The position numbers and the translations under genes were made by a program. Below, in pieces: positions 18,599 to 27,463 of a stretch of DNA of 64,000 nt (position 1 is the first letter of the stretch; each line of letters opens with the position of its first letter). This DNA comes from Bacteroidaceae bacterium. GTDB taxonomy: Bacteria; Bacteroidota; Bacteroidia; Bacteroidales; Bacteroidaceae. The stretch covers positions 62,001-126,000 of the forward strand of contig JAGBBX010000011.1 of the NCBI GenBank assembly GCA_017938245.1, written 5' to 3'. The notes beneath the pieces were generated by a model, which was given only the letters and a program-made list of their open reading frames with translations, did no database searches and was not told the origin of the DNA.

Positions 18599-19324
18599 TT
18601 GTATCTCATAATTGACATCGGCAATAACAGCACAAAGTACTATCTCTTCGGTAAGGAGAGCATTATACTACACGGCAGGCGCGCCGGCGGCAGTTTCGAT
18701 TTTATAAGCGAATATGCCCGGCAGTTCGATGTTGATGGAATTATCGTCTCATCGGTAGTAACACTTGACGACGAAGTAAGAGAGCTGATAAACAGAGCTT
18801 GCGAGCGTATTGTATGGTTCGATAACAACACCCCTATGCCAATGGAGATTGATTACCGCACACCCATGACATTGGGCTCAGACAGATTGGCAGCAGCCAT
18901 TGGAGCTATGGAGCAGGCTCCCGGTCGCAACATTCTTGTAATTGATGCAGGAAGCGCCATTACAATAGACTTTGTCGACAGTAAGGGCCATTTTCGTGGA
19001 GGAAACATATCGCCCGGAGTAAAAATGCGCCTGACGGCACTACACCGACAGACAAGTCGTTTGCCTCAAGTGGATAAAGAAGGCGATATCCCCAAATTCG
19101 GTTACGACACCGAAACTGCCATCCGCAGCGGTGTGATACGTGGTATCTGCCACGAAATTGAGGGTTATATAGCCGAAATTAAGGAGGTTTTTCCCGACGT
19201 TTTGGTTTTTTTAACGGGCGGCGATGAAAAAACGTTGATTGATAAGATAAAAAGTCCCATATTTGCAGACAAATACTTAGTAGCAAAGGGGCTGAATAAA
19301 ATATTAAAAGAGAATATATGCTGA
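18599..19324 (+). CDS. coaX: Type III pantothenate kinase
   Basis: CoaX phosphorylates pantothenate in the first step of coenzyme A synthesis. Family motifs are clear: IIDIGNNSTK near the N-terminus, TPMTLGSDRLAAAIGA, and DAGSAITIDFVDSKGHFRGGNISPG. I choose the TTG at 18599, giving about 241 residues, the usual length. The earlier in-frame TTG at 18560 lies upstream of a good -7 box, and the residues it would add precede the conserved first strand. No in-frame ATG is available near this position. The stop overlaps the next start by 7 bases, so it is coupled to the outer-membrane protein gene. Confidence 0.9.
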   Translation: MYLIIDIGNNSTKYYLFGKESIILHGRRAGGSFDFISEYARQFDVDGIIVSSVVTLDDEVRELINRACERIVWFDNNTPMPMEIDYRTPMTLGSDRLAAAIGAMEQAPGRNILVIDAGSAITIDFVDSKGHFRGGNISPGVKMRLTALHRQTSRLPQVDKEGDIPKFGYDTETAIRSGVIRGICHEIEGYIAEIKEVFPDVLVFLTGGDEKTLIDKIKSPIFADKYLVAKGLNKILKENIC

Positions 19325-20604
19325 TTATGGCAATAAATAAGAGACTACTATCAATTCTATCGGCCTTAATGATGACTATGGCACTGTTTGCCGACAACGG
19401 TGTAAACTCGCCATACTCACGTTTTGGTCTTGGTATGCTGAGCGACCAGAATCTGGCCATAAACCGTCAGATGGGTGGCTTGGGTTATGCTTTGCGCGAT
19501 GCAAAGTACATAAACCTGCTCAACCCCGCATCACTCGCACAGGCCGACACGCTTACAATGCTTTTTGAGGCCGGTTTCTCGTTACAGAATGTAAACTTCA
19601 AAGAGAACGGACAAAAAATAAATGCCCATAACGGCAGTTTCGATTACATTGCGATGAAATACCGTATTCGTAACGGTCTGGGTATGAGCATCGGTGTGCT
19701 GCCCTACTCCAATGTAGGATACTCGTTCAGCAGCCGCAATGTAAACATCGACAGCGAGATTGGCAATAACACATCGAGCACCAACAGCTATAGCGGTACA
19801 GGTGGTATTTATCAACCTTTTGTAGCATTGGGTTGGTCTCCCATTCCAAATTTAGCTTTGGGAGTGAGCGCATCGTATATCTATGGCGATATTTCGCACA
19901 AGGTTGGCTCTACATTTGACGACACCTCTATACGTAACCGTGCACGCTATTATAATATAGACGTATCGAGCTACAAGGTAGACTTTGGAGCACAATACGA
20001 TATGATTCTCGGTAAGGGACACGGACTAACTTTAGGTCTTGTTTATTCATTGGGACACGACCTTAAAGCCGATGCACAGGTCATTGAGCAGACATTACAG
20101 AATGGCACAATCCAGGTTAGCGACACATCATACATAGCTAACGGATTCAGCCTGCCACATACAATAGGATTCGGTGCCGTCTATAATTTAAAGAACAATT
20201 GGAAATTCGGTCTTGATTACACCTATCAGGCGTGGAGCAGTTCCGATTTCTTTGGCGAGGACAAGGGACTCGACCGCAGCAAGATTTCTGTTGGAATGGA
20301 GTATTCGCCTAACAGAATATCACGCAACATTCTAAAGAGAATGTACTACAGAGCAGGCGCCTATTACGCTCAGCCCTATACCGAGGTAAACGGCAAGAAA
20401 GGATGTGACGAATATGGGTTCAGCGCAGGATTCTCCATACCATTCGCAAATAAATACAATAAGCGTATGTCAATGGTTCACATATCGGGACAAGTTATTC
20501 GTATGGAGCCTAAAAGTGCCGGAATGATAGCAGAAACCTGCTTAAGAGTAAATCTGGGAATAACATTCAACGAGGGTTGGTTCTCAAAGATGAAAGTAGA
20601 ATAA
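19318..20604 (+). CDS. Outer-membrane beta-barrel protein, unassigned
   Basis: The 428-residue protein has a signal peptide (ending ALFADN) and then NSPYSRFGLGMLSDQNLAINRQMGGLGYALRDA, a start often seen in Bacteroidales barrel proteins related to FadL/PorV-like families. Alternating aromatic/polar strands run to the end, which closes with an FNEGWFSKMKVE strand. It is probably an outer-membrane barrel; its cargo is unknown. The ATG at 19318 overlaps coaX; a second ATG at 19327 is equally possible. It is followed 20 bp later by a TPR protein, so the three genes likely form one transcript. Confidence 0.8.
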   Translation: MLIMAINKRLLSILSALMMTMALFADNGVNSPYSRFGLGMLSDQNLAINRQMGGLGYALRDAKYINLLNPASLAQADTLTMLFEAGFSLQNVNFKENGQKINAHNGSFDYIAMKYRIRNGLGMSIGVLPYSNVGYSFSSRNVNIDSEIGNNTSSTNSYSGTGGIYQPFVALGWSPIPNLALGVSASYIYGDISHKVGSTFDDTSIRNRARYYNIDVSSYKVDFGAQYDMILGKGHGLTLGLVYSLGHDLKADAQVIEQTLQNGTIQVSDTSYIANGFSLPHTIGFGAVYNLKNNWKFGLDYTYQAWSSSDFFGEDKGLDRSKISVGMEYSPNRISRNILKRMYYRAGAYYAQPYTEVNGKKGCDEYGFSAGFSIPFANKYNKRMSMVHISGQVIRMEPKSAGMIAETCLRVNLGITFNEGWFSKMKVE

Positions 20605-20624
20605 TATAATATAGTAGCGAAAAA

Positions 20625-22058
20625 ATGAAAAAGAGTATTTTATCAATTTTGTTTGCTGCGGCAGCCATCGGCGCCTCGGCACAGATTAACGGTATCGACA
20701 ACAACAACCGTTTTGGTGTTGGCGAGCAGGACAGTCTAAATTGCATCGCACTCATCAGTAACACAAAAGTAAATGTTAACAGCAACAGTTTCGAGACTGC
20801 CTATCCCTATTGGAAGGAGCTTTTTACAAAATATCCTGTTGCACGTGTAGATACCTATTCACACGGTATAAAAATCCTTAAAGGTCTTATCGCAAAAGAG
20901 CAGGACGAGCAGAAGAAGCTCGATTACATCAACGAGCTTATGTCTGTTTACGACCAGCAGATTAAGTATATGGATAAGTTGCAGGAGATTACAAAGAGTA
21001 AGCTCTCGGTAGGTAACACTCTTGGTAAGAAAGCCCTCGATTACATCCGTTTCGTACCCAAAGCATCGCTTGACGAGGCATACAAAATGCTGCGTGAATC
21101 GGTAACAGCCGAAAAAGGTGAGTCAGAGTACATCGTTACACAGAACCTTATGAAGATTTCGGCTCAGAAGTACAAGAAAGACCCCGCCGGTCACGGTGAG
21201 CAGGTTATTCAGGATTATCTCGACGCATCGGTTTACATTGTAGACGTACTCGATAAATACAACGAGCGCATAGAATACTACAACAACCGATTCAAAGAGC
21301 TTACAGACCCCAAAGACAGCGTTCGTGCCGATGGTTATGGAAAGATGATTGACGCAGCACGTATTGCACGTAGCAACATCGACGGTTATTTCATCAACAG
21401 TGGTGCAGCATCTTGCGACGACCTTGAGAAGATTTATGCTCCTAAAATTGAGGAGAACAAAGACAATATCGAGTATCTTAATAAGGTTATTGCCCTTATG
21501 AGTATGCTGAAGTGTACCAACCAGGATGCTTATCTTGCTGCATCTGAGTATGCTCTTGCCATTGAGCCCAATGCAAAGGCTGCGATGGGTTGCGGTTACC
21601 GTTACTTCAAAAGAGGCGAGACCGATAAGGCTATGGAGTTCTTCAACCAGGCTATAGAACTTGAGACCAGTACTACAAACAAGGCCGATATGTACTACAA
21701 GGTAGGTGCCATTTATCTTAGCCTCAAGCAGCCTGCAAAAGCACGTGAGTATGCACGCAAGGCAATTGGTCTGAACTCTAAGTTTGGCGACCCCTACATC
21801 CTTATTGCACAGTGCTATGTATCGGCTCCCAACTGGCACAACGACAAGGTTCTCAACGGATGTGTATATTATGCAGCAATCGACAAGTTGAACCGTGCCA
21901 AGGCAGTAGACCCCACAGTAAAAGATCAGGCAAACAAGCTCATTTCGCAGTACTCTAACTATACTCCCTCTACCGACGAGCTCTTTATGAGAGGTTATAG
22001 CAAGGGTAAGAGCATCACTATTGGCGGTTGGATAAATGAGACAACAACAATACGTTAA
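20625..22058 (+). CDS. Exported TPR-repeat protein
   Basis: The 477-residue protein has a signal peptide (MKKSILSILFAAAAIGASAQ) and mostly helical content. TPR-like repeats are clear near the end, for example AKAAMGCGYRYFKRGETDKAMEFFNQAIELE and MYYKVGAIYLSLKQPAKAREYARKAIGLN. Such proteins scaffold envelope complexes. No enzyme motif is seen. It lies between the barrel protein and lptC, and its stop codon is 23 bases inside the lptC frame. Its likely terminator (22078-22119) is inside lptC. A link with LPS transport is suggested only by position. Confidence 0.8.
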   Translation: MKKSILSILFAAAAIGASAQINGIDNNNRFGVGEQDSLNCIALISNTKVNVNSNSFETAYPYWKELFTKYPVARVDTYSHGIKILKGLIAKEQDEQKKLDYINELMSVYDQQIKYMDKLQEITKSKLSVGNTLGKKALDYIRFVPKASLDEAYKMLRESVTAEKGESEYIVTQNLMKISAQKYKKDPAGHGEQVIQDYLDASVYIVDVLDKYNERIEYYNNRFKELTDPKDSVRADGYGKMIDAARIARSNIDGYFINSGAASCDDLEKIYAPKIEENKDNIEYLNKVIALMSMLKCTNQDAYLAASEYALAIEPNAKAAMGCGYRYFKRGETDKAMEFFNQAIELETSTTNKADMYYKVGAIYLSLKQPAKAREYARKAIGLNSKFGDPYILIAQCYVSAPNWHNDKVLNGCVYYAAIDKLNRAKAVDPTVKDQANKLISQYSNYTPSTDELFMRGYSKGKSITIGGWINETTTIR

Positions 22059-22626
22059 TAACAGCAATAAAAATCACAGTACAACTATCGCTTTCACAGC
22101 GATAGTTGTACTATTTTTTCTTTTCTCGTGTAACGAAGAGAAGAAAACAACCATTGTCGACAATGGCGAATCGGACTCCATAGCCTTTATGAGCACGTAT
22201 GGTGTCAATACCCTGATAAGCGACTCGGGTCGTATCAGCTATAAAGTAGAAGCCGAGGAGTGGTTGATGTACGACAAACGTAACCCTTCATATTGGGCCT
22301 TCGAGAAGGGCATATATCTTGAGCAGTACGACGATAGTATGAACGTCGAGACCACACTACGCAGCGATACAGCCTATTATTACGACAAATCAGGTCTTTG
22401 GCAGTTGTATGGTAATGTGCGCGTACATACAATAAAAAACGAAAGGATATTTACCGACAAACTCTTCTGGAGCAGCGAGACAGAGCGCATCTACTCGGAC
22501 AGCTACATAAAAATAGAGCAAGAAGATAGAGTCACCGAAGGAATCGGATTCACCTCGAACCAGAATCTTACAGTGTGGGAAATTCTTAACACAACAGGAA
22601 TATACCCTATTGAGGATATAAAATAA
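22036..22626 (+). CDS. lptC: LptC-like LPS export lipoprotein
   Basis: LptC is the bitopic or lipid-anchored periplasmic component that passes lipopolysaccharide from the LptBFG transporter to LptA. This 196-residue version has a hydrophobic N-terminus and a lipobox FSC with Cys32. It then shows the beta-jellyroll pattern of LptC/YrbK proteins (SGRISYKVEAEEWLMYD, YLEQYDDSMNVETTLRSDTAYYY, LWQLYGNVRVHTIKNERIFTDKLFW). Bacteroidales often have it beside a TPR protein and a CorC-like gene, as here. The start overlaps the TPR gene by 23 bp. A terminator-like hairpin falls in codons 15-28. Confidence 0.82.
   Translation: MRQQQYVNNSNKNHSTTIAFTAIVVLFFLFSCNEEKKTTIVDNGESDSIAFMSTYGVNTLISDSGRISYKVEAEEWLMYDKRNPSYWAFEKGIYLEQYDDSMNVETTLRSDTAYYYDKSGLWQLYGNVRVHTIKNERIFTDKLFWSSETERIYSDSYIKIEQEDRVTEGIGFTSNQNLTVWEILNTTGIYPIEDIK
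22078..22119 (+). terminator. Terminator hairpin within lptC signal-peptide codons
   Basis: 14-bp perfect arms (22078-22091 and 22099-22112) with a 7-base loop are followed by A and six T's (22114-22119). It lies 20 bp after the TPR stop codon and inside the reading frame of lptC. It can end TPR transcripts, and translation of lptC would unfold it. Confidence 0.75.
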
Positions 22627-22628
22627 CT

Positions 22629-23906
22629 ATGATAACAGACATTATTTTACTTATAGTAGTAATACTTTTCTCGGCCCTTTTCTCGGGAATGGAGATAGCC
22701 TTTGTTGCTTCAAACAAACTATTGATGGGCATTGATATGAACAATCGCACCATCACCTCGTTTGCAATTGACAAATTCTATTCCAACAGCAACAATTTTG
22801 TCTCAAGCCTTCTTGTAGGCAATAACATAGTCCTTGTCATATACGGTATTCTTATGGCAAAACTATTGAATGCCACTATCTTATCGGGTATTACCGACTC
22901 TACCGGTGTACGCCTGTTCCTCGAGACGTTAATATCGACAATAATAATCATTCTCACCGGAGAATTTGTTCCAAAGGCGATATTCCGTATAAACCCCAAC
23001 GGAGCACTCAAGCGCTTTGCGCTTATAATGTATCCAATATACATACTGCTCTACCCTCTTGCACGTTTCACAACGTGGGTTTCCTGTCTTATTCTGCGTC
23101 TATTCAACATACGCATCAACAAGGAGACACGTGATAACACCTTCAGCAAGACAGAGCTTAACAACCTCATTCAAAGCAGTATAGACAATGCAAAAAAAGA
23201 AGAAGAGGAGATTGACAACGATGTAAGAATCTTTCAGAATGTTCTTGATTTCTCGGATATAAAAGTACGCGATTGCTTTGTTCCCCGCACCGAGATTTAT
23301 GCTCTCGAAGTTACAGCTACACTCGAAGAGCTTAAGTCTATGTTCATAGAGTCAGGACATTCCAAAATTATAGTATATAAAGACAATATCGATAATATCA
23401 TTGGCTACATTCACTCCTCGGAGCTTTTCCGCAGCAGCGAGCATTGGCAGCAGCGCATCTGTAAAATGCCCATTGTCCCCGAGACATTGTCGGCACAGAA
23501 ACTACTGCGTACTCTTATGCAGCAAAAAAAATCCCTGGCAGTGGTAGTTGACGAGTTTGGTGGAACATCGGGTATCATATCACTCGAAGACCTTCTCGAA
23601 GAGATTATAGGCGAAATAGAGGATGAGCACGATAACACCAACCTCACAGCAAAGGCATTGGATGAGAACGAGTATCTGCTCTCGGGACGCCTCGAAGTTG
23701 AGCGCATAAACGAGATGTTCGAGTTGGAAATCCCCGAGTCGGACGAATATCAAACCCTCGGTGGTTTCATACTCTCGCACCACCAACGTTTCCCGAAGCT
23801 CAATGAGACAATCACCATCGAAAATTTCAGTATACAGATAATTAAGCAACGCAGTATGAAAATAGAGTTAGTGAAACTGAAAGTGCTTGAAGAAGATAAA
23901 GATTAA
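22629..23906 (+). CDS. CNNM/CorC-type membrane protein with CBS domains (GldE-like)
   Basis: The 425-residue protein carries an N-terminal DUF21/CNNM membrane domain of three to four helices (about residues 1-160: LFSALFSGMEIAFVASNKLL). Two CBS domains follow (from VRDCFVPRTEIYALEV), and a C-terminal CorC_HlyC domain (YLLSGRLEVERINEMFELEIPESDEYQTLGGFILSHHQRFP). The family includes Mg/Na transporters; in Bacteroidota the gliding-linked GldE belongs to it. CBS domains usually bind adenine nucleotides. It lies 2 bp after lptC. Annotation as 'haemolysin' in the family is historical. Ion specificity is not known. Confidence 0.9.
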   Translation: MITDIILLIVVILFSALFSGMEIAFVASNKLLMGIDMNNRTITSFAIDKFYSNSNNFVSSLLVGNNIVLVIYGILMAKLLNATILSGITDSTGVRLFLETLISTIIIILTGEFVPKAIFRINPNGALKRFALIMYPIYILLYPLARFTTWVSCLILRLFNIRINKETRDNTFSKTELNNLIQSSIDNAKKEEEEIDNDVRIFQNVLDFSDIKVRDCFVPRTEIYALEVTATLEELKSMFIESGHSKIIVYKDNIDNIIGYIHSSELFRSSEHWQQRICKMPIVPETLSAQKLLRTLMQQKKSLAVVVDEFGGTSGIISLEDLLEEIIGEIEDEHDNTNLTAKALDENEYLLSGRLEVERINEMFELEIPESDEYQTLGGFILSHHQRFPKLNETITIENFSIQIIKQRSMKIELVKLKVLEEDKD

Positions 23907-23952
23907 ATATTTTTCGGGTTTCAGAGACAATATCATACAGTAAGAAACTGAG

Positions 23953-24004
23953 AAACAACAAGAGTGCCACATCTAAACAGAGAATATAGCACTCTTGTTG
24001 TTTT
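23953..24004 (+). terminator. Terminator after CorC-like gene
   Basis: 15-bp perfect arms (23953-23967 and 23989-24003) with a 21-base loop and a T-run (24001-24004). It closes the coaX-to-CorC-like unit. Confidence 0.75.
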
Positions 24005-24143
24005 ATCATTTTGCCGAAGTTACAAAACTTTTTCTTTTGTTTTATATACAACTACCACCATTTTAAGCAAAAAACAGTAATAAACAGCCACAAACAGAGC
24101 AACTTTTTCACACTAATATACCTAAAAATTAAAAGCATTTTTG

Positions 24144-24151
24144 TATCTTTG
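24144..24151 (+). promoter_or_regulatory. -7 element for the PpiD-like gene
   Basis: TATCTTTG is an exact TAnnTTTG match, 43 bp ahead of the ATG at 24195. The -33 region is not clear. Confidence 0.5.
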
Positions 24152-24194
24152 CCGCGTTTGATTGTAAACTAAAAATTTAAAACATAAAAAGACT

Positions 24195-26336
24195 ATGGCA
24201 ACATTACAAAAACTGCGCAATGCCGGCCCCCTACTTCTTATTTTCGTGGGTATTGCGCTATTCGCATTCATCGCGGGCGACGCACTTAGAATATTCCAAT
24301 CGCCTCAGGGTGCACAAGCAGTAGGCAGCATTAACGGAGAAGAGATTTCGGCTGCCGAGTTTCAGGAACTTTACGAAGAGTACTCAAACGTTTTACAGTT
24401 TATGAGAAATGGTGCTCCTCTTAGCGATGAGGAGCAGAGCGCTCTGAAAGATCAAGTTTGGAACGAATATCTCCAGAACAAAGTAATTCAAGAGGAGGCA
24501 CAGAAGATTGGCCTTACAGTATCTGACGCCGAGCTTTTGGCTATTATCTCAGAGGGCAGCCTTCCCATTCTTCAGCAGAGTCCTTTCAGTCCTGAGGGAA
24601 AATTCGACTTCGACTTCCTCAACCAATTCCTTGCCGAGTATGAGAACAACAAAAACGATTTTGCCTATGTGCAGCAGAATAAGCCTTTTTATGACTATTG
24701 GTGCTTCATCGAGAAGACAATCAAGAACGATCTTTTGGCTGCAAAGTATCAGGCACTTGTTGTAAACTCATTCATCTCGAACCCTGTAGTAGCCGAGAAC
24801 AGCTTTAACTCGAGCAATGTAACATACAATGCCGAGATTAAGGTATTACCCTACTCTGCAATAGCCGACTCTACAATAAACGTCAGCGACAGCGAGGTAA
24901 AGGCCGCATACGAGGAGAAGAAACAGCTTTTCAAACAACTTGTAGAGAGCCGCAACATAAAGTATGTAAGCTACAAAGTAGTACCCAGCGAGCAAGATCG
25001 TGAGGCGCTCCGCGCCGAGATTGCCGAGCAGGTCAATACTCTTGCACAAGGAAGCGATTATGCAAACATTGTACGTGCTGCCAGCAGCGAGGTTCCCTAT
25101 AGCCAACTCGCTTGGGCAAAGAGCCGTTTCCCCGAGGAGGTTCGTCTGCGCCTCGACTCGGTTAAGGTAGACGAGGTAGAGGGTCCCATCTACAATGCAT
25201 CGGACAATAGTTTCACTGTATTCAAGAACCTTGGTAAGGTAACACTCCCCGACTCTGTTCTCTATCGTGTACTTCCCGTAAACGATAAAGCACTTGCCGA
25301 CAGCCTGCTGAATGTACTTAAGAATAATGGCAACTTCAAAGAAATCTCAACAAAGTATGCTCAGACAAAGAACGACTCATTGTGGCTCACATCGGCAATG
25401 TACGAGGGTGCTCCTATACAGGGCGATGACGCTACTTTCATCAGCACACTCCTAAATGCCAAGAAGGGCGAGTATAATATAATGTCCCTAACCAATGGTG
25501 CAATCGTTATCTATCAGGTAATTGCCACAAAAAACCCTGTAGAGAAGTACAATGCAGCAGTAGTAAAGCGCACAGTAGAATTCAGCAGCGAGACATACGC
25601 AGCAGCATACAACAACTTCAGCCAGTTTGTTGCATCTTGCAAGACTATTGAAGATTTAGAGAAGAATGTCGAGCAGTACGACGGTTTCCGAGTTCTTACA
25701 GCAAACAACTTGTTTAACCGTTCACACAATATTGCTAATATCAAAGATACACGCAAAGCTATCCGTTGGATATTCAGCGAGGCAGAGGTTGGCGAGGTAT
25801 CTCCTCTTTACGAGTGTGGTGACAACAACACACTTCTTGTAGTTGCACTCTCAGACATCAACGAGAAAGGTTTCACTCCATTGGATAAGATGTCGGTTTA
25901 TGTTCGTTCTGAGGCAATTAAGAACAAGAAAGCCGAGAAGATTATGAACGACATCAAGGGTAAGAGTTTCGATGAACTCGCAAACGTAGCAGGAGTAAAA
26001 TCGGACGTTGCCGAGCGCATCAGCTTCGTTTCTCCCACATTTGTTAAGTCAATCTCGGCAAACGAGCCTGCTATCAGCGCTGTTGTTACCAAGATGAAAG
26101 CCGGCGAGGTAAGTGCACCTATCAAGGGCGAGAAGGGCGTTTACGTTGTTAAATTATTAGCAGTCAACAAGGGCGGTCGCGAATTTAACCCCGAGGCCGA
26201 GCAGACAACACTTAAGTCATCTGCAAGCACCTTTATCACCAACAGTTTCTTCAATAGATATACAGGAGACAGCCAGTTCTTCAACGAACTTTTCCAAAAA
26301 GGTAATGTAGAGGACAACAGATACCTCTATTTCTAA
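24195..26336 (+). CDS. PpiD/SurA-like peptidyl-prolyl isomerase, membrane-anchored
   Basis: The 713-residue protein has one N-terminal membrane helix (about residues 12-29, LLLIFVGIALFAFIAGDAL). A SurA_N/PpiD-like chaperone region follows (about 45-240), then a rotamase (parvulin) domain in the middle, and a second one near the C-terminus (EVSPLYECGDNNTLLVVAL; KMKAGEVSAPIKGEKGVYVVKLL). This is the arrangement of periplasmic folding factors that receive proteins from the Sec channel and help outer-membrane biogenesis. It has its own promoter and a very strong terminator, so it is monocistronic. Parvulin activity in each domain is not certain. Confidence 0.9.
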   Translation: MATLQKLRNAGPLLLIFVGIALFAFIAGDALRIFQSPQGAQAVGSINGEEISAAEFQELYEEYSNVLQFMRNGAPLSDEEQSALKDQVWNEYLQNKVIQEEAQKIGLTVSDAELLAIISEGSLPILQQSPFSPEGKFDFDFLNQFLAEYENNKNDFAYVQQNKPFYDYWCFIEKTIKNDLLAAKYQALVVNSFISNPVVAENSFNSSNVTYNAEIKVLPYSAIADSTINVSDSEVKAAYEEKKQLFKQLVESRNIKYVSYKVVPSEQDREALRAEIAEQVNTLAQGSDYANIVRAASSEVPYSQLAWAKSRFPEEVRLRLDSVKVDEVEGPIYNASDNSFTVFKNLGKVTLPDSVLYRVLPVNDKALADSLLNVLKNNGNFKEISTKYAQTKNDSLWLTSAMYEGAPIQGDDATFISTLLNAKKGEYNIMSLTNGAIVIYQVIATKNPVEKYNAAVVKRTVEFSSETYAAAYNNFSQFVASCKTIEDLEKNVEQYDGFRVLTANNLFNRSHNIANIKDTRKAIRWIFSEAEVGEVSPLYECGDNNTLLVVALSDINEKGFTPLDKMSVYVRSEAIKNKKAEKIMNDIKGKSFDELANVAGVKSDVAERISFVSPTFVKSISANEPAISAVVTKMKAGEVSAPIKGEKGVYVVKLLAVNKGGREFNPEAEQTTLKSSASTFITNSFFNRYTGDSQFFNELFQKGNVEDNRYLYF

Positions 26337-26354
26337 TAGAAGAGGCATATTTAA

Positions 26355-26401
26355 GAATAAAAAATCGTCAAGGAATTAATTTTCTTGACGATTTTTTATT
26401 C
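26355..26401. terminator. Terminator after PpiD-like gene
   Basis: 18-bp perfect arms (26355-26372 and 26384-26401, ending in TTTTTTATTC) with an 11-base loop that can pair further. Strong intrinsic terminator. Confidence 0.9.
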
Positions 26402-26410
26402 TTTTTATGT

Positions 26411-26437
26411 TACGTTTTATATATTGCTACGTTTTAT
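26411..26437 (+). promoter_or_regulatory. Direct repeat TACGTTTTAT upstream of ECF sigma gene
   Basis: The 10-base word TACGTTTTAT occurs at 26411-26420 and 26428-26437, a 17-bp period. It is the only notable signal between the terminator and the sigma-factor start (26464). It could be the ECF promoter or an operator. Confidence 0.35.
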
Positions 26438-26463
26438 CGATAGAAACGCACGACAAAAGAGAA

Positions 26464-26955
26464 ATGAGCGAAGAGAATCTCATAAATGTATTTACAACCC
26501 TCAGAAACAGATTTCTGAGTATGGCATCATACCTGTTAGACAACGACAGCGATGCCGACGACGTACTGCAAGAGACCTTTTGCCGTTTGTGGCCACGACG
26601 CGACAAGATAACATCGCAACAAGAGGCCGAAGCACTTACTACCACAACCTTGCGTAACCTATGTATCGACAATCTTCGCAAACGAAAGATAAGCACGATA
26701 CCAATAGAAGAGCAACACGACCGACAAGAGGAGTCGCCCGACTGGAGCGAAGAGCACTTCCGAGAGATAGAGAAAATTATTGAACAAGAGCTGACCCCAC
26801 TGCAAAATGAGATACTGCACCGTAAAGAGTACAATAATGAAACAATAGAAAAGATAGCCAAAGATTTAGGGATGCAAGCCGCAGCTGCAAGAATGCAACT
26901 ATCGAGAGCACGAAAGAAGATTAGAGAATGTTATCAAAGGAGGATACAAGAATGA
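26464..26955 (+). CDS. ECF-type RNA polymerase sigma factor
   Basis: This sigma-70 family ECF factor has region 2 (FTTLRNRFLSMASYLLDNDSDADDVLQETFCRLWPRR) and region 4 (LTPLQNEILHRKEYNNETIEKIAKDLGMQAAAARMQLSRARKKI). I start it at ATG 26464 (MSEENLI), giving 163 residues. The frame extends upstream to 26407, but the added residues lie in the terminator/promoter stretch. Its stop overlaps the next start (ATGA at 26952). It directs RNA polymerase to a small regulon; the neighbouring membrane proteins are candidate members. Confidence 0.9.
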   Translation: MSEENLINVFTTLRNRFLSMASYLLDNDSDADDVLQETFCRLWPRRDKITSQQEAEALTTTTLRNLCIDNLRKRKISTIPIEEQHDRQEESPDWSEEHFREIEKIIEQELTPLQNEILHRKEYNNETIEKIAKDLGMQAAAARMQLSRARKKIRECYQRRIQE

Positions 26956-27452
26956 GCAACAACAAAAAATACAGAAGTATCGGCAACACCGACGAGCGTT
27001 GGTTACAGCTGATAGAGCGCTACTTCGATGCCACCATCACCGATGCCGAAGAGCAACAACTGAAGCAATTCCTTGCAAGCCCCCACTCCAACTCTCAGCA
27101 ATATGACGAGATAAAAGCAGTAATGGGCTTTCTAAGCACCGGAAAACGATATAACAGCCAATCAAAGAAACAACGTATAATAGGTATAAACCGAGTGCTG
27201 AAGTGGAGCGTAGCAGCAGCCGTTACCATTGGAATCATAGGTACTGCCGCAATACAATTTAGCAATACAAGCAACAACAATATATGTATAGCATACATCG
27301 ATGGAAAAAAATATACCGAAGAAGCCATAGTACTTGCACAGATGCGAAACACAATGCAACGAATGAGCAACAGCATAGAAGAACATTCGTTAGAGCATCA
27401 GCTTGGCGAAATGTTCCGCACAATGAGTAACCACGAGAACGAGAACCAATAA
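26952..27452 (+). CDS. Single-pass membrane protein, putative anti-sigma factor
   Basis: The 166-residue protein starts at MSNNKKY behind AGGAGG (26938-26943), a Shine-Dalgarno-like element unusual for this group. It overlaps the sigma stop codon as ATGA. A charged cytoplasmic part (about 1-75) precedes one membrane helix (VLKWSVAAAVTIGIIGTAAIQF) and a short periplasmic tail rich in Gln, Glu and His. Position and topology fit an anti-sigma factor, but no ASD signature is evident. A longer frame from 26928 lacks a better start. Confidence 0.78.
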   Translation: MSNNKKYRSIGNTDERWLQLIERYFDATITDAEEQQLKQFLASPHSNSQQYDEIKAVMGFLSTGKRYNSQSKKQRIIGINRVLKWSVAAAVTIGIIGTAAIQFSNTSNNNICIAYIDGKKYTEEAIVLAQMRNTMQRMSNSIEEHSLEHQLGEMFRTMSNHENENQ

Positions 27453-27463
27453 ACTTAAGCCCT

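Noticed and set aside
26407..26463. Upstream extension of the ECF sigma frame
   Set aside because: It begins six bases after the PpiD-like terminator and covers the presumed promoter repeats; the family start fits ATG 26464.
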